This document shows, piece by piece, positions 36,260 through 49,500 of a stretch of 64,000 nt of DNA (the stretch's first letter is position 1; every line of letters starts with the position of its first letter). The DNA is from Cercis canadensis. Taxonomy: Eukaryota > Streptophyta > Magnoliopsida > Fabales > Fabaceae. The notes beneath the pieces were generated by a model. It did not search any database, was not told where the DNA came from, and saw only the letters and a program-made list of their open reading frames with translations. A program made the translations under genes and the position numbers. The stretch is from NCBI GenBank assembly GCA_003255065.1, contig QAOA01008552.1, positions 116,801-180,800 of the forward strand, read 5' to 3'.

Positions 36260-37575
36260 TATTTCTCCATGCTGCTCCATTGCTGCTCTTGGGATCCTGT
36301 CAATTCATTTATTGTACATTTGCACTACAGGAATATAGTACCAATTTTTTTACAAAAATATTTCCATTATATTCTTTCTGCATATAATTGTATTAAGTAT
36401 ATAAATTATGGTATAAATAAATGTAAAAATGTTCTACTTTACACTCACTGTTCAAATGGAGAAGTTCCTCATATTTATCATCATTGCTTCAATAGTACAT
36501 AGCTCCATTGCCAATGATAAAATTTTCTTAAGATACAATGGCTACACAAAGCCAATATAAAAAAAAATGTAGAACATATAACTGTTGCATCTGTGCAAGT
36601 TCTGCATAGTGATAAATCTGAGTCAAAAGGCCAAAAAAATAGAAAAGTTGATTAAGGATAGCATGAAGCTTTGGTAAATTGAGCTCCAACAAGGGATAAA
36701 GTAAGAAATCTGCTGAGGATAACATGATGTATGCTTCTATTTCATTGGAAATTAAGGCTATCAGTTGATCCTTCCATCATTTTTGTTACCATTAGAGGTA
36801 TTTGCTATGGTAGCAATTATGTACATGTGGTTTACAGTGGCCTGAGCAAAAGAAAAGCATTAATTAATAAGATCAGGAGGACTGAAAGATGAGAAATGCC
36901 CAGTGATGACACATAATAGATCCTCTGCATCCCATCAATTTGACTCCCCAGGATATACCAAGACCCCAGCAGGTGTTGCTTTTCATTATTTAAGAGGAGT
37001 TTGTGTTTTCCAGTTTCTTCTTTTGGTTTGTTATTCGGATTTGATAGTTTTCTAGTGAGTTTGTTTTTTTCTTTCTTTTGGTGCCTTTTTATGGTTGATG
37101 CCAGTCTGTAGACAACTTTAAAAGGAAAGAAAGAAAGAAAAGAAGCCAGAGATCCACCATTTATTTTTCCCCTATTCTCTGCCCATTTTTCACAATCCCA
37201 CAAAAGCCAAAATTAAATGGTGACATGATGTACAACCACAAAAGGGTATGCATAATGTGCAACCTGGTTTTGTGCTGAGCAACCTGCACTTAAGTATCTG
37301 CTCCAGATTAGTCATTTATCATTAAATATGAACATAAAGAAGAGAGCATAAATTGAAGAAAAATAACACAAGCGTAAAATAAGTTAACAGCTGATTTTCA
37401 AAACCAAGAACCATAAAACAATTCTGTTACAAATCACAGCTTGCCTAAAACTCTGCATAAACTGAAACTCTAACCATTCCATTTACATTAGATAATCCTC
37501 ATTTAAGTGATTCATGCTCGGACATCATAAAAGAGGAAACCAACGAGAGACATTTGCTGCACTGTTCAACTAACT
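36260..37575. other. convergent 3' ends of the MUN gene and the FPA-like gene
   Basis: The two genes point at each other, so this stretch holds both 3'UTRs and the terminator region. AATAAA-type signals are present near 36416 (+). No other gene is supported. Reading frames here are short and without known motifs. Confidence 0.5.
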
Positions 37576-40500
37576 TCATTTCCCTTGCTGGATTTGCTGA
37601 AGAAGAACTGCAGCAAGCTGTAATGTTGCTTGTAGGCGTTTCTGTGGATCTTCTGCTGCATCTTCCTGCAAGCTACTATTCATCATCTGCTGATTTCCGC
37701 TAGCCCCTCTTTGTGGTTCTCTATGAACCACCTGTGGTACTTGAGGCACATTTGACATCTGTTGTTGCTTTTGCAACTGCAAAACTTGACCAAACTGAGA
37801 TGTTGAAAGTTCAGATTTCACTGGGTTGTTTTCAACAGCATATTTCTGGGATGGTCTAGATGAGGAGTCGGACCTCATAACTCTGTTAATCTGCCTGGGA
37901 TCATCCAATGTAGCTGCACCCTGAGAGCTTCCTGATTGCCTCCTCTGCCCAAGAAGAGATGCTAGTTGTGCAAGCTGCTCTGGTTGCAACGCTCCTGCAG
38001 ACATGGATGAAGAATCCATAGGTCTTATTTGCTGAAGTGGTGACTTGCTGTTCCCTGATAATGGAATACCAGAAATTCCACCTGTTCGCTGGCTGGAGTT
38101 TGCATCTGGCACTTCCCTATGCATGAACTGCTGACGCTCCTGAGCGATGGACTCAGCACCACCATTTGATACTTGCAATGGTAAAGTTCTATTAGAGATC
38201 AAGTTCTGCAAATGGGGAGAAGACCAGTTTGGCCCAGACATGGGATTCTGCAGCTGGATAGGATTAGGATAATCATGCCTTCTTTCATCACGAGACTCAG
38301 ATATACTAACAACACCGCAAGCTGACCCTGAAACTGATGTAGGTGGGGCGGATGTCATTTTATTGCCAAGGAAAGAAAGATTGCTCATTCCAGAATTACC
38401 CAATTCTGGAACAGATGTGGAAGGAGGGAAAAGTGCTGATGGCACTGATGGCTTTGGATAGAATGTATCCCCATGATAGGAGAATGATTTTGCATCTTCT
38501 ATTTCTTTTTGGTCGTGCATGGGCCCATGATTTGAACCAGGATGCTCCAACCTAAGAATAACACCAGAAATGCTCAATTTTCCGGGTACCTTCAATACTT
38601 TTTCTGAGAAATCCGATGGAGGTACAAGAAATAAGGTGGTCTTGTCGTCCAATTTAGCTACCGCAGCCCGCTGCTTTTCCTCCAGATAATGCATGAATTC
38701 GTTATAGAACCCAATGTCAGTATCACTTTCAGGCACAAAGAAGACAACCCATGCACCAGCGGCTTGGTAATAATGCTTTGAAAGCATGTCTAGACCAGTC
38801 CTCGCAGTGCAATCCAAGAATTCAGGTCTGGAACATAGATATTGACGTTAAATCCAACTCAGGAAAATTAAGTAGGAAACCAGAAAATACAGCATTTGCA
38901 CAACCAAAACCTATATATGACTTTCAAAATTAACATGGCTGGTCTTTCGTAATATCTGTTCATCTACCTACATTGTCTAAGTAATCCCTCTAATTCCTGA
39001 ACATAAGTTTAGGAGATCCTTTTGAATAGTCACAATAACTTAAAAATCTCTTTGATTTAGGACAGATTTGGAATGCATGCGTATTCAACGTTTGGGATGA
39101 GGTAGGGTCAGTCATACGAGGGGATTTATTTAGGGCTTGATTGCACATCTCCTAGATTCTTAACTTCCTCCAAAATCCTCTGAAATGAATCAGCAACAGC
39201 TCCTCAAATGTACAGAACAAAATGACGGTGAACCAAAAACCCCGAAAGGTAATATATCTGAAGCATCTGAACACAACACAAATAAATAAGAATGGGATTC
39301 ACAAATATCAAAGCATATAGCACATCTCTCAACTCAGGAATATAGCCTTATTTGACCTTTAGAATTGAACTACAATAGTTCATTAGTAGTATTAAACATA
39401 TTGCTACAGACCACAGAAAGACTTTGATTACGAATTGGCATTCTGCTGAAGATGACTTAAAAACCTATGGGTGGAAGAATGAAACTCCAAACTATTTGAT
39501 CTAAAAAGAGAGAAAAAGGTATGTTCAGGAGCTATGAACAATTCAGTCAAAATACCAGCATGATAATACCCTAGAATCAACGAGGAAGAGAGCCATGGGA
39601 GGGAGGATGCCAAAAAAAAAAAAAAAACGAAAACATAGTCTTTAGTAAACACAACTCTTATTTCACATGAATCTCAAAAAATACCCATATCTGAAACACA
39701 AGATATTAGTTGACTAGGACCCAGACACACTAATCCTTATCTTATAACCATTCATGAACAAATTAGATTTAAGAAAAAGACTCACCCTGAATAAACTTAA
39801 GACCACATGAAGGACTTGATAATCTACCAGAACTCAATTAAGAAAAAAAACGTTGGACAGTAAAACTTTTAAGTGATTGCATTAACAATCAAGGAGGCCT
39901 TGCTTTGATCAAAAGGACCTTTTAACATGGCTTTAGGGTTCCATGAGGCTAAAGTTTTTGTCCAACCACCCTATGGCTGCTAAACATCTCCCGTGCCCCG
40001 CAACCCTCCCCCCCGCCCCACAAAACACCCAAAAAAAAAAAAAGATTACAGGTTTCCTTATCCTCTTAATTCCTGTAGATATAAAAAAATTCCCCACCAC
40101 AACACATTAGCTCTATCCATTCATTTTAAGAAATTACAATCATAATGTCATGAAGGCAATTTTCTGGTTTTCTTTAAACAACTCCAGGTTGTTGTTGTTG
40201 TTGTAAATTATCTCCCATTGGATTTTTGGTAATATTTGGCTAGTTAAAAAAGAGAAAGAACCAAAGTCGTCCTGAATCATTCAAAGCAGTCTTTTGACAT
40301 TTAAAATATTATAAATTTTAGAAGGAATATTTCCTACTTACAACAATATATCCAGGACTTTTCCCACAGGGAAGCACCGGGCGCGACAAACAGGAGTTCC
40401 ACCTTTTGCGATAGTTCCTTCCCATTTCCACTCATTTGCAGATACATTTTTAGATTCAGGCGTCAATTTTCTCTTCTCAACAGAATTTGATTGCAGAGCA

Positions 40501-43500
40501 CCAGGACCCATTTGGAAACTATCATGAGGTTGCCAGTGATCAATTCTATCTGAACGAGTAGGTGAATTCGGCATGTGATCAGGAGTCTGTCTATAAGCAA
40601 AAGATCCAGCATCAAAGCTTTTATCATGCGCCTCGAGTTGGGAGAAATCAGATAATATCCGAGGGAATACATGTTTCTGTCTTCCTAAGTCAGACAAAGG
40701 ATAATCAGGAATGTCGTCCTCCAGAGGAAAGGAGCCCGTTTTTATCCTTTTAGCCTCATGTAGATAGTGGACATCCTCTGGAAAGTTCCGAGGATCTTCA
40801 AACAAAGCACCCTTCAGTGGAAATCTCTGCGGAAAATCACCCAAATGAACAAGTCTATCTCTTGAAGGACTACTTGAATGATCATAGATTTCTCGTGATA
40901 TTCCTAGTGGAGGCCCCTTTTCCCCAACTCTCCTTTGCTCATATGTGTTAGTTCCCCCAGCCCATGAAGAACCCCTTCCATTGAAATCATAGGCGTCAGA
41001 ATCTCCAGGATCCCAATTTGGGAAAAATTGAGGAGGACTAATGCTATGATCTCCACTCAAGCCTACAAAATTTCTATCCTGCCTGAGGCTCTCAGGAGAT
41101 CTCTGACGACCACTTGGTTTATAAAACGGAGAAGGAGGGGCATTAATTGAGTTCCTCCCGCCACTTGATGAGCCAGTGTCACTCTTGGCGAAACAGATAT
41201 GTACACGGGGATTTCCAAACAACTTCCCCTGCAGAGTCTCTTTTGCCCTGCATGCTGACATCAGACTCCTAAAGCGAACAAAAGCATAACTACGACCCGG
41301 AAATGTAGTAATCTTCTCAATCTCACCAAAGGGAGAAAAAGCCTTTCTTAAAGTAAATTCATCCACTTTCAATTGAGATGGGAACCCTATCCACAAAACT
41401 TCACTGGGCTCTGGATTTTTATCACTCAGCTTGGATTTATCAGAATAAAGTGGTTCCGGGCTACCATGGCGTCCTCTAAACTCTCTTTGGGAGAAAGCGG
41501 ATTCTCTTAATACTGGGCTTCTTTCATCCCAAGAGGAATCTTCATCACGTGATACCATCAATGGTTTATCCTGTGATAAAAAAACAAACTAGGTGTGAAA
41601 TTAACACATATTTCAAGCATTAAGATTGTAATCCAATCAAAGAAAACATTACTAATTCAGTAACCAGGCCTACATAACAAGATAGCATTGATGAAGGTAA
41701 ATGATTATTCACATCCAACATAACTGAGAGCACTAAGAATTAATTTAGTGCTCTTTATATGCCAAGCTTATCTCATAAAAGGTAAACCGTGCTTTTAGTG
41801 GCAGCATGATATACTGAACCCACATAAGTGGAAAAAGTTTTAGATTGCTCCAAGTATTCTTAAGAGGAACAACCTTGTCTCTAAGCACTACAATTTAAGC
41901 ACATATAGAACATAAAGGCACAAATAATCACTTTCAGATAAGGAGAAAGAAACCAAAACTTAGCCGAATTGACTAATTACTTCTAAACATAGCATATACT
42001 TATGCCTCTAGTGTGATTGAAAACCAACTGAAAGGAGACATCGAGCGTCATATTTGGCATCCCAGTTAATTCAAGAACACTAACCATTGACAAGAGGAGC
42101 TTAGAGGACTAACAAAATACTTCATTACATAATTTAGAAACCAAAGGAGAGGAAAACAAGTCAACAAGTATCCCTTTTATGGGTAACATAAGGATCTCCT
42201 GAAATGAGAAAAGGAAATTAAATGAAAGAAAAAAAATTGAACACTACGAGACTACAGCTCTGCAACCTTTTTGGATATCACTCCCACAGTATAAAATTAA
42301 GTATCTAATTAACTAAACAAGCATAAAAGGAAGATACCACCATTAGAAATTAGAACTGCATATAGTTCAGAAACACTGAAGATAAGCAGAGTAGAGGACA
42401 ATAGTTGCAAAGGTAATAATTATTCTTATGTACAATTGTATATAGATAACCCTGTGTACATATGTATCTGAAAGCAATTAAAAACATTGACATATAAATT
42501 AGACAGTATCTTAAACCCTTCCAACCATAAGGGTGTGAGTATCTGAGTGTGTGTGTGTGTGAGAGAGAGAGGGAGAACAGTTTCCATATTTTTTCATTAG
42601 ATATTAGATGATGGAATTGGTAGAACAGTCATGTTTACAGAATTTAAGGTGATTAACTTGACATTGAGGAAGCGACAAGAAGAACTTGCAAAATGAAAGA
42701 TGTTAAGTTGTCTATATATTGATTATTTAAGGCTGCCAAGATTAATAACAACATACATATATTGATTATTTCAATCCAATTCTAAAGATTAATAGAACGA
42801 AGCAGCCCATATTCCTGTCCATCAATCATAAAAAACTACAAATTTCGTATCACCTAGATTGTCACCCCGAAAGGTCTTAACAAACAGGAGGAAAAAGAAA
42901 GAAAATTCTCTACTTTGCCACTGTCATATCAGATTGCTTATATTTCTATGGACAAAAGAAAGTGATTTACTATAACATAAGTGAAACCATTGTATATCAG
43001 TTATAAAATGCATCACTATGTCTAGTACAAGTGCTATTTCATATCAACAATAAAGTTTCAAGGAAAAAAATGTTACTAGATCTCATTTTCTCCAATAGGC
43101 ACCAAATGATAAAAAACATAAATAGCAGGTAACAAAATTAATCCCAATAACAAAGAAATATGAACATTCTTTGTCATTTCATTCCTATTTATTATACTTA
43201 TAATTATTAAACTTAAAGTATGGGAAAATAATTAGAACGTTTAGCAGATATGAGATACAAGCAATAAGCAATGTGGGGACAATAAGATAGGATAACCCTA
43301 CAAGAAAAATTATTGAACAACTAGGGTATAAGACAGTTGCAAAGAGATTTCTTTTGGTAGAAAAGATTAATAAATTTAAGAGAGAAATGAAAAACTACAA
43401 GAATGAGGATGAACATTTATATATATATATATATATATATATAAAGAGAGAGGAAACACAAGAGATATACAGTAGAAAAGAACCACTGACTCCTTTTACA

Positions 43501-46500
43501 AAATCAAAATAACAGCCCCAATCTCCCTAAATACCCACAAGATAAATTCCCCTCAAAAAACAGAGAGCTGAACACCAAAGAAAAGCAAGATAAATAATCC
43601 TATTTATTGATAAAGTTATACTAGTACTAAGATTTTAAGATATTTGAGTTCCTTTCAATCCAAAGACACCTAACAAAAGCAATCAAAGCACGTCTCCACA
43701 GGACTCTACTCTCCTCCTTCATAATCCAAATTTGCTCACAATAACCAAATAACCTACACCGCAAGCTCCAAGCCAACGGGCCAACATAAAAACAGGTAGC
43801 TAAAGCATATGAAATAGGAATCTGGTGAAAGAGTCTTAGGAGGTCACTTTCAACAAATAAAAGCGTTAACCAAGTAAGGAGCCTTAGATTTCCAAATAAA
43901 ATTAGAAAGCAAACCAAATATGCCGTGAGTCATGAAACAGAAACTTAAAACAAAAAATTCAGAAGAGCAGAAACCTGAATTATCCTAAGACCATACTCTA
44001 GAATTAGAAGCAATTGAAGAATCAACAAAATCAAGAATATGGAGAAGATGAGTAGGTTGCTCATCACTGTCTTGGTCATTGTGATTCTTGAAAAAAAAAA
44101 AACAAAAAAGGAAATGCCAAGAAAAAGCAGAACCACAAAGAACCCAAAGATAGGAACATTATGCCAAATAAAAAGGTGCAGAATAGCTACCAAGAAAGAA
44201 ACACCACCAATTTGCATGTCCTCAGGAAAAGGAATGGAGGAATCATTTTCAAGCATCAATGAATTTCTAAGGGCTCGCATAAATTCCCACTTCTAGTATC
44301 CCAATCATTCAGCCAAAGTCCATAATTACTCCAGATTATGCTATGCCATTAAGAAAGTGCCATAACCATTTTCTTAACGAAGAAAAATTTTCAGAAATTA
44401 AACTGCTAAGACCTGAACCTCCCTCATCTCTAGGCTAAGACGCACATTGCAACTGACATGATGATTTTACTCCTGATTATACTAACAGTTGAATTCCAGA
44501 TGTGTTGTTTATAAAAGGTAATACAACATTACAATTAGCGCTCATCTATTACAGATAACATGCGTAGGTTTCCTGATATTGAAAAAAATATATAAAAAGT
44601 GAGTTTTATGACATTAGGATGATTAATAAGCACAAAAAAGTTTGTCCCTCCTGGTGATTAGAGATTCCAGGAAATCTCTAGCCCTTCTCCCTCATGATGT
44701 CCTTTTTAGTTTAAATTCAGCTTAATCTTCACTTCAAACCTGACATTCCACTCAGAAACTTTAGCATACAAAATTTGTCCTTAATGCTTCAAATCATCTT
44801 TTGAAATGTTGAGAAACATTATAAGCTTATCACAAAGTAATGAACTTGTCAAAATTGCTAATATACTTTTGCACTCCTTCAAAACCCTCTTTACCTCTCT
44901 ACTTTAAAAAAAGAATCCTACAAACTTATAACCTAAAACAGTATGCAAGAATATGGCTTGATAAATCCAGAAATGTTCCATCTAGTTTTGAAATGAAATG
45001 AACTGCGGACCACAGTTTACATTCAACCATCTCAACTTTCTCTGTCATTGTCCAAGTCCCTCGTTCTTGCTGCACATGATGATGGTATTCAATAATTTTA
45101 GTTCCACATAAGGGAACTTGGGGAACTTCAATATTTTCATGGGTTTAAAGCAACAAGATCACATCAAAGAATATCACCTCTTTTTTTTGGCCAGAGAATA
45201 TCACTTTCTTAAAGGATATTCCAAACTTATGAGTAGACAATATAGTTATAGAAGCAAAGGCTGTCAATCCAATTCTTAAGGTAAGCAGGGATTTGTTCTA
45301 CACATCCATTATTCAGATATAGTCAGTTTCCTCATTCGCTAATTGGACTGGTAATAGAGCACAAGGTAGAATGCTGTTGTAAGATCAAGAGTAGAAGCAA
45401 TATACAAAGTGTGGCTCATATTACATACTAAATTATGTCAATTAAGTCTATCTTGCAAGAAACGGAAGGCTCAACAACAAGCAATTGAGGATACTTCATG
45501 GTAATTATACGGCTTTCAGCCATGCTTATAATACAGATTCCCAGAAAAAACCAAGCGCATAAAAGTGAATTGTCATTCCATCAGAGATTTAGTGCAAATG
45601 AAACAAGTTGTTCCCTTGTAAAAGTTTAGTGATCAAGTAGGTATCTTTAAAAAGTCTTGAGCTGGAGAAACTTTAATGAACACTAGGCAAGATTAATTTC
45701 ATGAGTTCAGTAAACAGAACCGTAAAATAGAGATTATTAAGATGAAATCTAAATTAAAGCAAACTGGGGCAGATAAGTACCCTGTCCTTGTGAAAATCTT
45801 GATTTTGTTTTGTTTTTGGGTTTTGGGAAGTGTTGGCTGAAGTAAACAAGGTGGGTTTTGCTTCCATTGTTAGGAAGCTATCAGTTGGTTCACTTTGGAG
45901 GTTTTTATAAAAGGTAAAACCTAGGCACTGTCTAAATGAACCTCTCATATGATGCTTAGATGACCAAATTTGATTATCAATTGGAACAGAAAATAGATGG
46001 AAAGAAGCTATTTGTCTAATTATGAAACAACGGGAAGTGTATTTTTTAAACCAAAAATTTGTATCTGCAGAAAGGTCAAAGTTACAGGGATCTATCAATT
46101 TTTAACCCAAATGACATAAATGTGCATTGTTTGGTTAACCTTTATATATAACCTCATCAAGATCATTAGAGCTTAAGATAAGTGAAAATGTTGATATTGA
46201 GCTTCAACCATTATTACTTAATTAAGTAAATGCTAAAGAGGGTATGGTAATTATGTCTGCAAATGGATACTGCAAGTCCTTCAGCTTTGCATCAAATAAT
46301 AAAGGCAAGGCAGGGATGCCAAACTGATGGTCACTGCTACTCACTCAAACCCGCTGGAACTTCATCTCTCTAGGGTATGCCTCTCTCTTGCCTTTGGTAA
46401 TCCCTAAGATGGGTAAAAGTGGTTCAATAATCAGGTTTGATTCATTTGACGATCTTTGGTTGTGTTACATTCCCTTTTCAGAACCCTATCCCTATCTGAA

Positions 46501-49500
46501 TAGTCTCTCTTCTTTACATTACTTTACTATTCATTATTTCTTCAATTTACAGCATCCCAACATCCTTGGAATTTTTATTTTTTTCCAAAAACCTGAATGA
46601 TAGAGAAGCCTGTTAGTCTTGCTTGACTCTACTTGTCTTTCCTCATTAATGGTTAGGACAATTTAAACTCTCAATTCTTTCAAAGTGCATTCAAGTCTTT
46701 CCTCCATTACATTTCTTAACTATTCTCAAAAAAGGAGTAAACTCCTCATGAACGCTTGTTGGAAGACAAAACTCATATACGGTCAAGACTTTCATTTGGA
46801 CAACTGTATGAAACAAGACTAATACTAACGGCTTGTAGCAGCTTCAGAGGCCTCACAAAATAATTTCTCCTTTATATGAGCATCATGTGTTGTTCTAGTT
46901 CCAAGACAGCTGCACAAGTTCTTTTATACTCACCAATAGCTGCACTTGTTTGGAATAGGCTTTTGTGAGGGTTTGGTGAATATTGGTTTTCCCCTAAAAT
47001 TTAGAACAGTTTTTATTGGTGAGCATTTCAAGGTTTTGGGGCGAAGCCTTGAGAAGGTTTGCTATATACGTAGTTAATGGGTATGTTTGGTTGGAGCAGA
47101 ACATACTTATTGTAAAGGAGAAGTGGGTGCCCTTATATCTACTTTGGGGAAGGGTTGTTATTATGGCTTCCCTCTGGTTTTGGTGCATTGTTTTTAGTTT
47201 TGCTGTTTTTTCCTTCTATTTGCTTGGTTTTCTTTCTGTCCACGAGGATATCTTACCCTCCTTCTTAGTAATCCTTCTTTATCTCTTCAGAAAAATTTCT
47301 TATTTCATAAAAAAATATATATATATGCAAGCAAGGGAAATTTAAGTCACAACTTCAAGTATTGCCTTTATAGCCAATAAGTGCAAGTATATAAGCATTC
47401 ACAGCTTTGTGTACTGCAGAACCAATAGGTTTCAATTCAGCCTTGTATTCTGGGACAAGAGTGCAGAATCTGGTAAAAGTATTAGTTTGATGTTCTAAGC
47501 GCACCATTAATCCAAAAGGACATGGACAGATGGTATACAATGACCCTATAAACAATGTATCAAACTGCCAAGCTCCAAAATAGCGTTTCCAATATAAATG
47601 ACACAGCCTAATAGTAGAATGGAAACCAAAAGAGCAAACAATAAGTATTAGGCCTTGCACACTACAAGAAATCAGAACTATATGAAATAGCAGTCTGCAT
47701 GATGTAGAAACATGCACATACATGCAGAGGAATTGAATTGCCTTATTACACTGCTGCTTTTCTGTTCTCTGTTTTAGTTTTTTTCTTTTTTCTGGTTCTA
47801 TTGAGGAGGATATCTTATCCTCCCTTCCTCTTGTACTTCTTTGTTTTCTTTTTTAATAAATTTCTTCCTTTATAAGGATTTTGAGTGAAGTTTTCTGAGA
47901 TTCCAATGCAAGAAGAAATGTCACCACCTCTAGCAGCAGACTGCTTCTAATAAGTGGCTTGGATGAATTTTTTCTTATCAACCATGTAGAAAGTCCTGTA
48001 ATTATCTGAAATGTGCTGTGAAGTGTGCTGTTTCTGTATTCTGTCAAAGAATGGAGATATTCATAGAAATTTATATTCTATTGCAGGTTCATATGAGATT
48101 GCATTACATCTATGATTAGTTTTCTTTAATATTACCAATCTCGTGCTAAAAGTAAAATCTATCAAGAACTTGGGAATACATGAAATATATAATGTAAATG
48201 ATTTCCCATAATCAATTATAGTTTAATAAGTTGGAATCCGCATATAACCCAAGACATGCAATGTAATTGCCACACAATTCTAAGATGTAGCATCATCTGA
48301 CCCATAACATAACACGTAAAGATTGTCCAGAACAATCCTCAAGTCATACTAGGACTGAACTTCAAAGTGAATTGAAATATTAAAAGAAACTCATTAGAAC
48401 CCATAAAAGTTCAACTGTTGTGCTACTGGTCTAAGCTGTCTCCTCAATGATGCTAAAGTGATATATACTAGCCATTCCAGCTCCCCACTGAAATGCAATG
48501 GCATGGTAATCATAGATTTTGGATAGTTAGCAGATAATAGTCAATCTGCCAACCACTGGACAATTTGCATTCTCTCAGCAGTCAAGCCTTGCAGTTCACC
48601 ATGTCACCATGATTCTTCTTTCCCCTTCTGTTTTAAAAGTGTGAGATGATTCTGGGGCTACAGGTTATTTTACATTTATGATCACTTTCCTACTACATGG
48701 ATAAATATTACCATTATTATATGTTGCTTGCTCTTATAAATTGTCCCATTTTCTATTATCTCCTATCATCCCTGCAATCATTTTTTGCATTGTTGTTGAA
48801 GTAAAAGGGGCTAATACTTGAAGTTGAATTGCCAATTCCATGAAAAGTCTATTGCAAGTTTCAGATATTCACAGAAAGATTATTACATGTTATCTTTAAC
48901 AGGCAGCTTTCTGTTTTTACTCTATAGATGGAGACATCTAATCCTATTGGGAGCTTGAAAATTGTGATAAGAGGGCCGCTCATATTCTATTATGATTTAA
49001 CAAACCTCCTGCCTCCTTACAAGAAGATTTCCTATGGATGTAAATCTCTCTTCAACGTGCATGTTGTGAAGTTTCTTTCCTTTTTGTTGTCTTTTTCTTT
49101 TTGAAGGGGGGTGGGGGTACGGTTCTTTTCAGCCTTCAAGCATACAGAGGCAATCAATATTATGCCATATATAGCTAAAAATGCCCAGATAATATAAAGA
49201 AATCATACGCCAACAGGTCCAATTTAGTGGTAAGAAATTAACTCTTAATGATCTTACCCCTATGAAATCCTTATACCACTATAAAATTTGGAAAGAATAA
49301 GATGACCTCATTCAGAATGCTGAATAAAAATGGACTTTTTAGTTTACTGCAACTAGTAATTTGAAATAAAAGGTTCAATCAATGGCAAGTTCATATTTTT
49401 ATTATGCAAGCTCCATCAAAGTATGAAATAAAATTTAGCTTCCAGATTAATTTCCAAGCCTTCCCTTCAGGTCTAAGCAAAAGACATGCTGACCAATGGT

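Noticed and set aside
45754-46098. 114-codon reverse-strand frame in the FPA-like intron
   Set aside because: No motif or homology recognised, and it lies wholly within an intron.
47659-47675. CACTACAAGAAAT resembling a CACTA 5' terminus
   Set aside because: Isolated match with no subterminal repeats or partner end nearby, and too far from 59864 to be the same element.
47355-47723. 122-codon reverse-strand frame in the FPA-like intron
   Set aside because: Cys/Leu/His-rich random-looking composition with no domain. Intronic.
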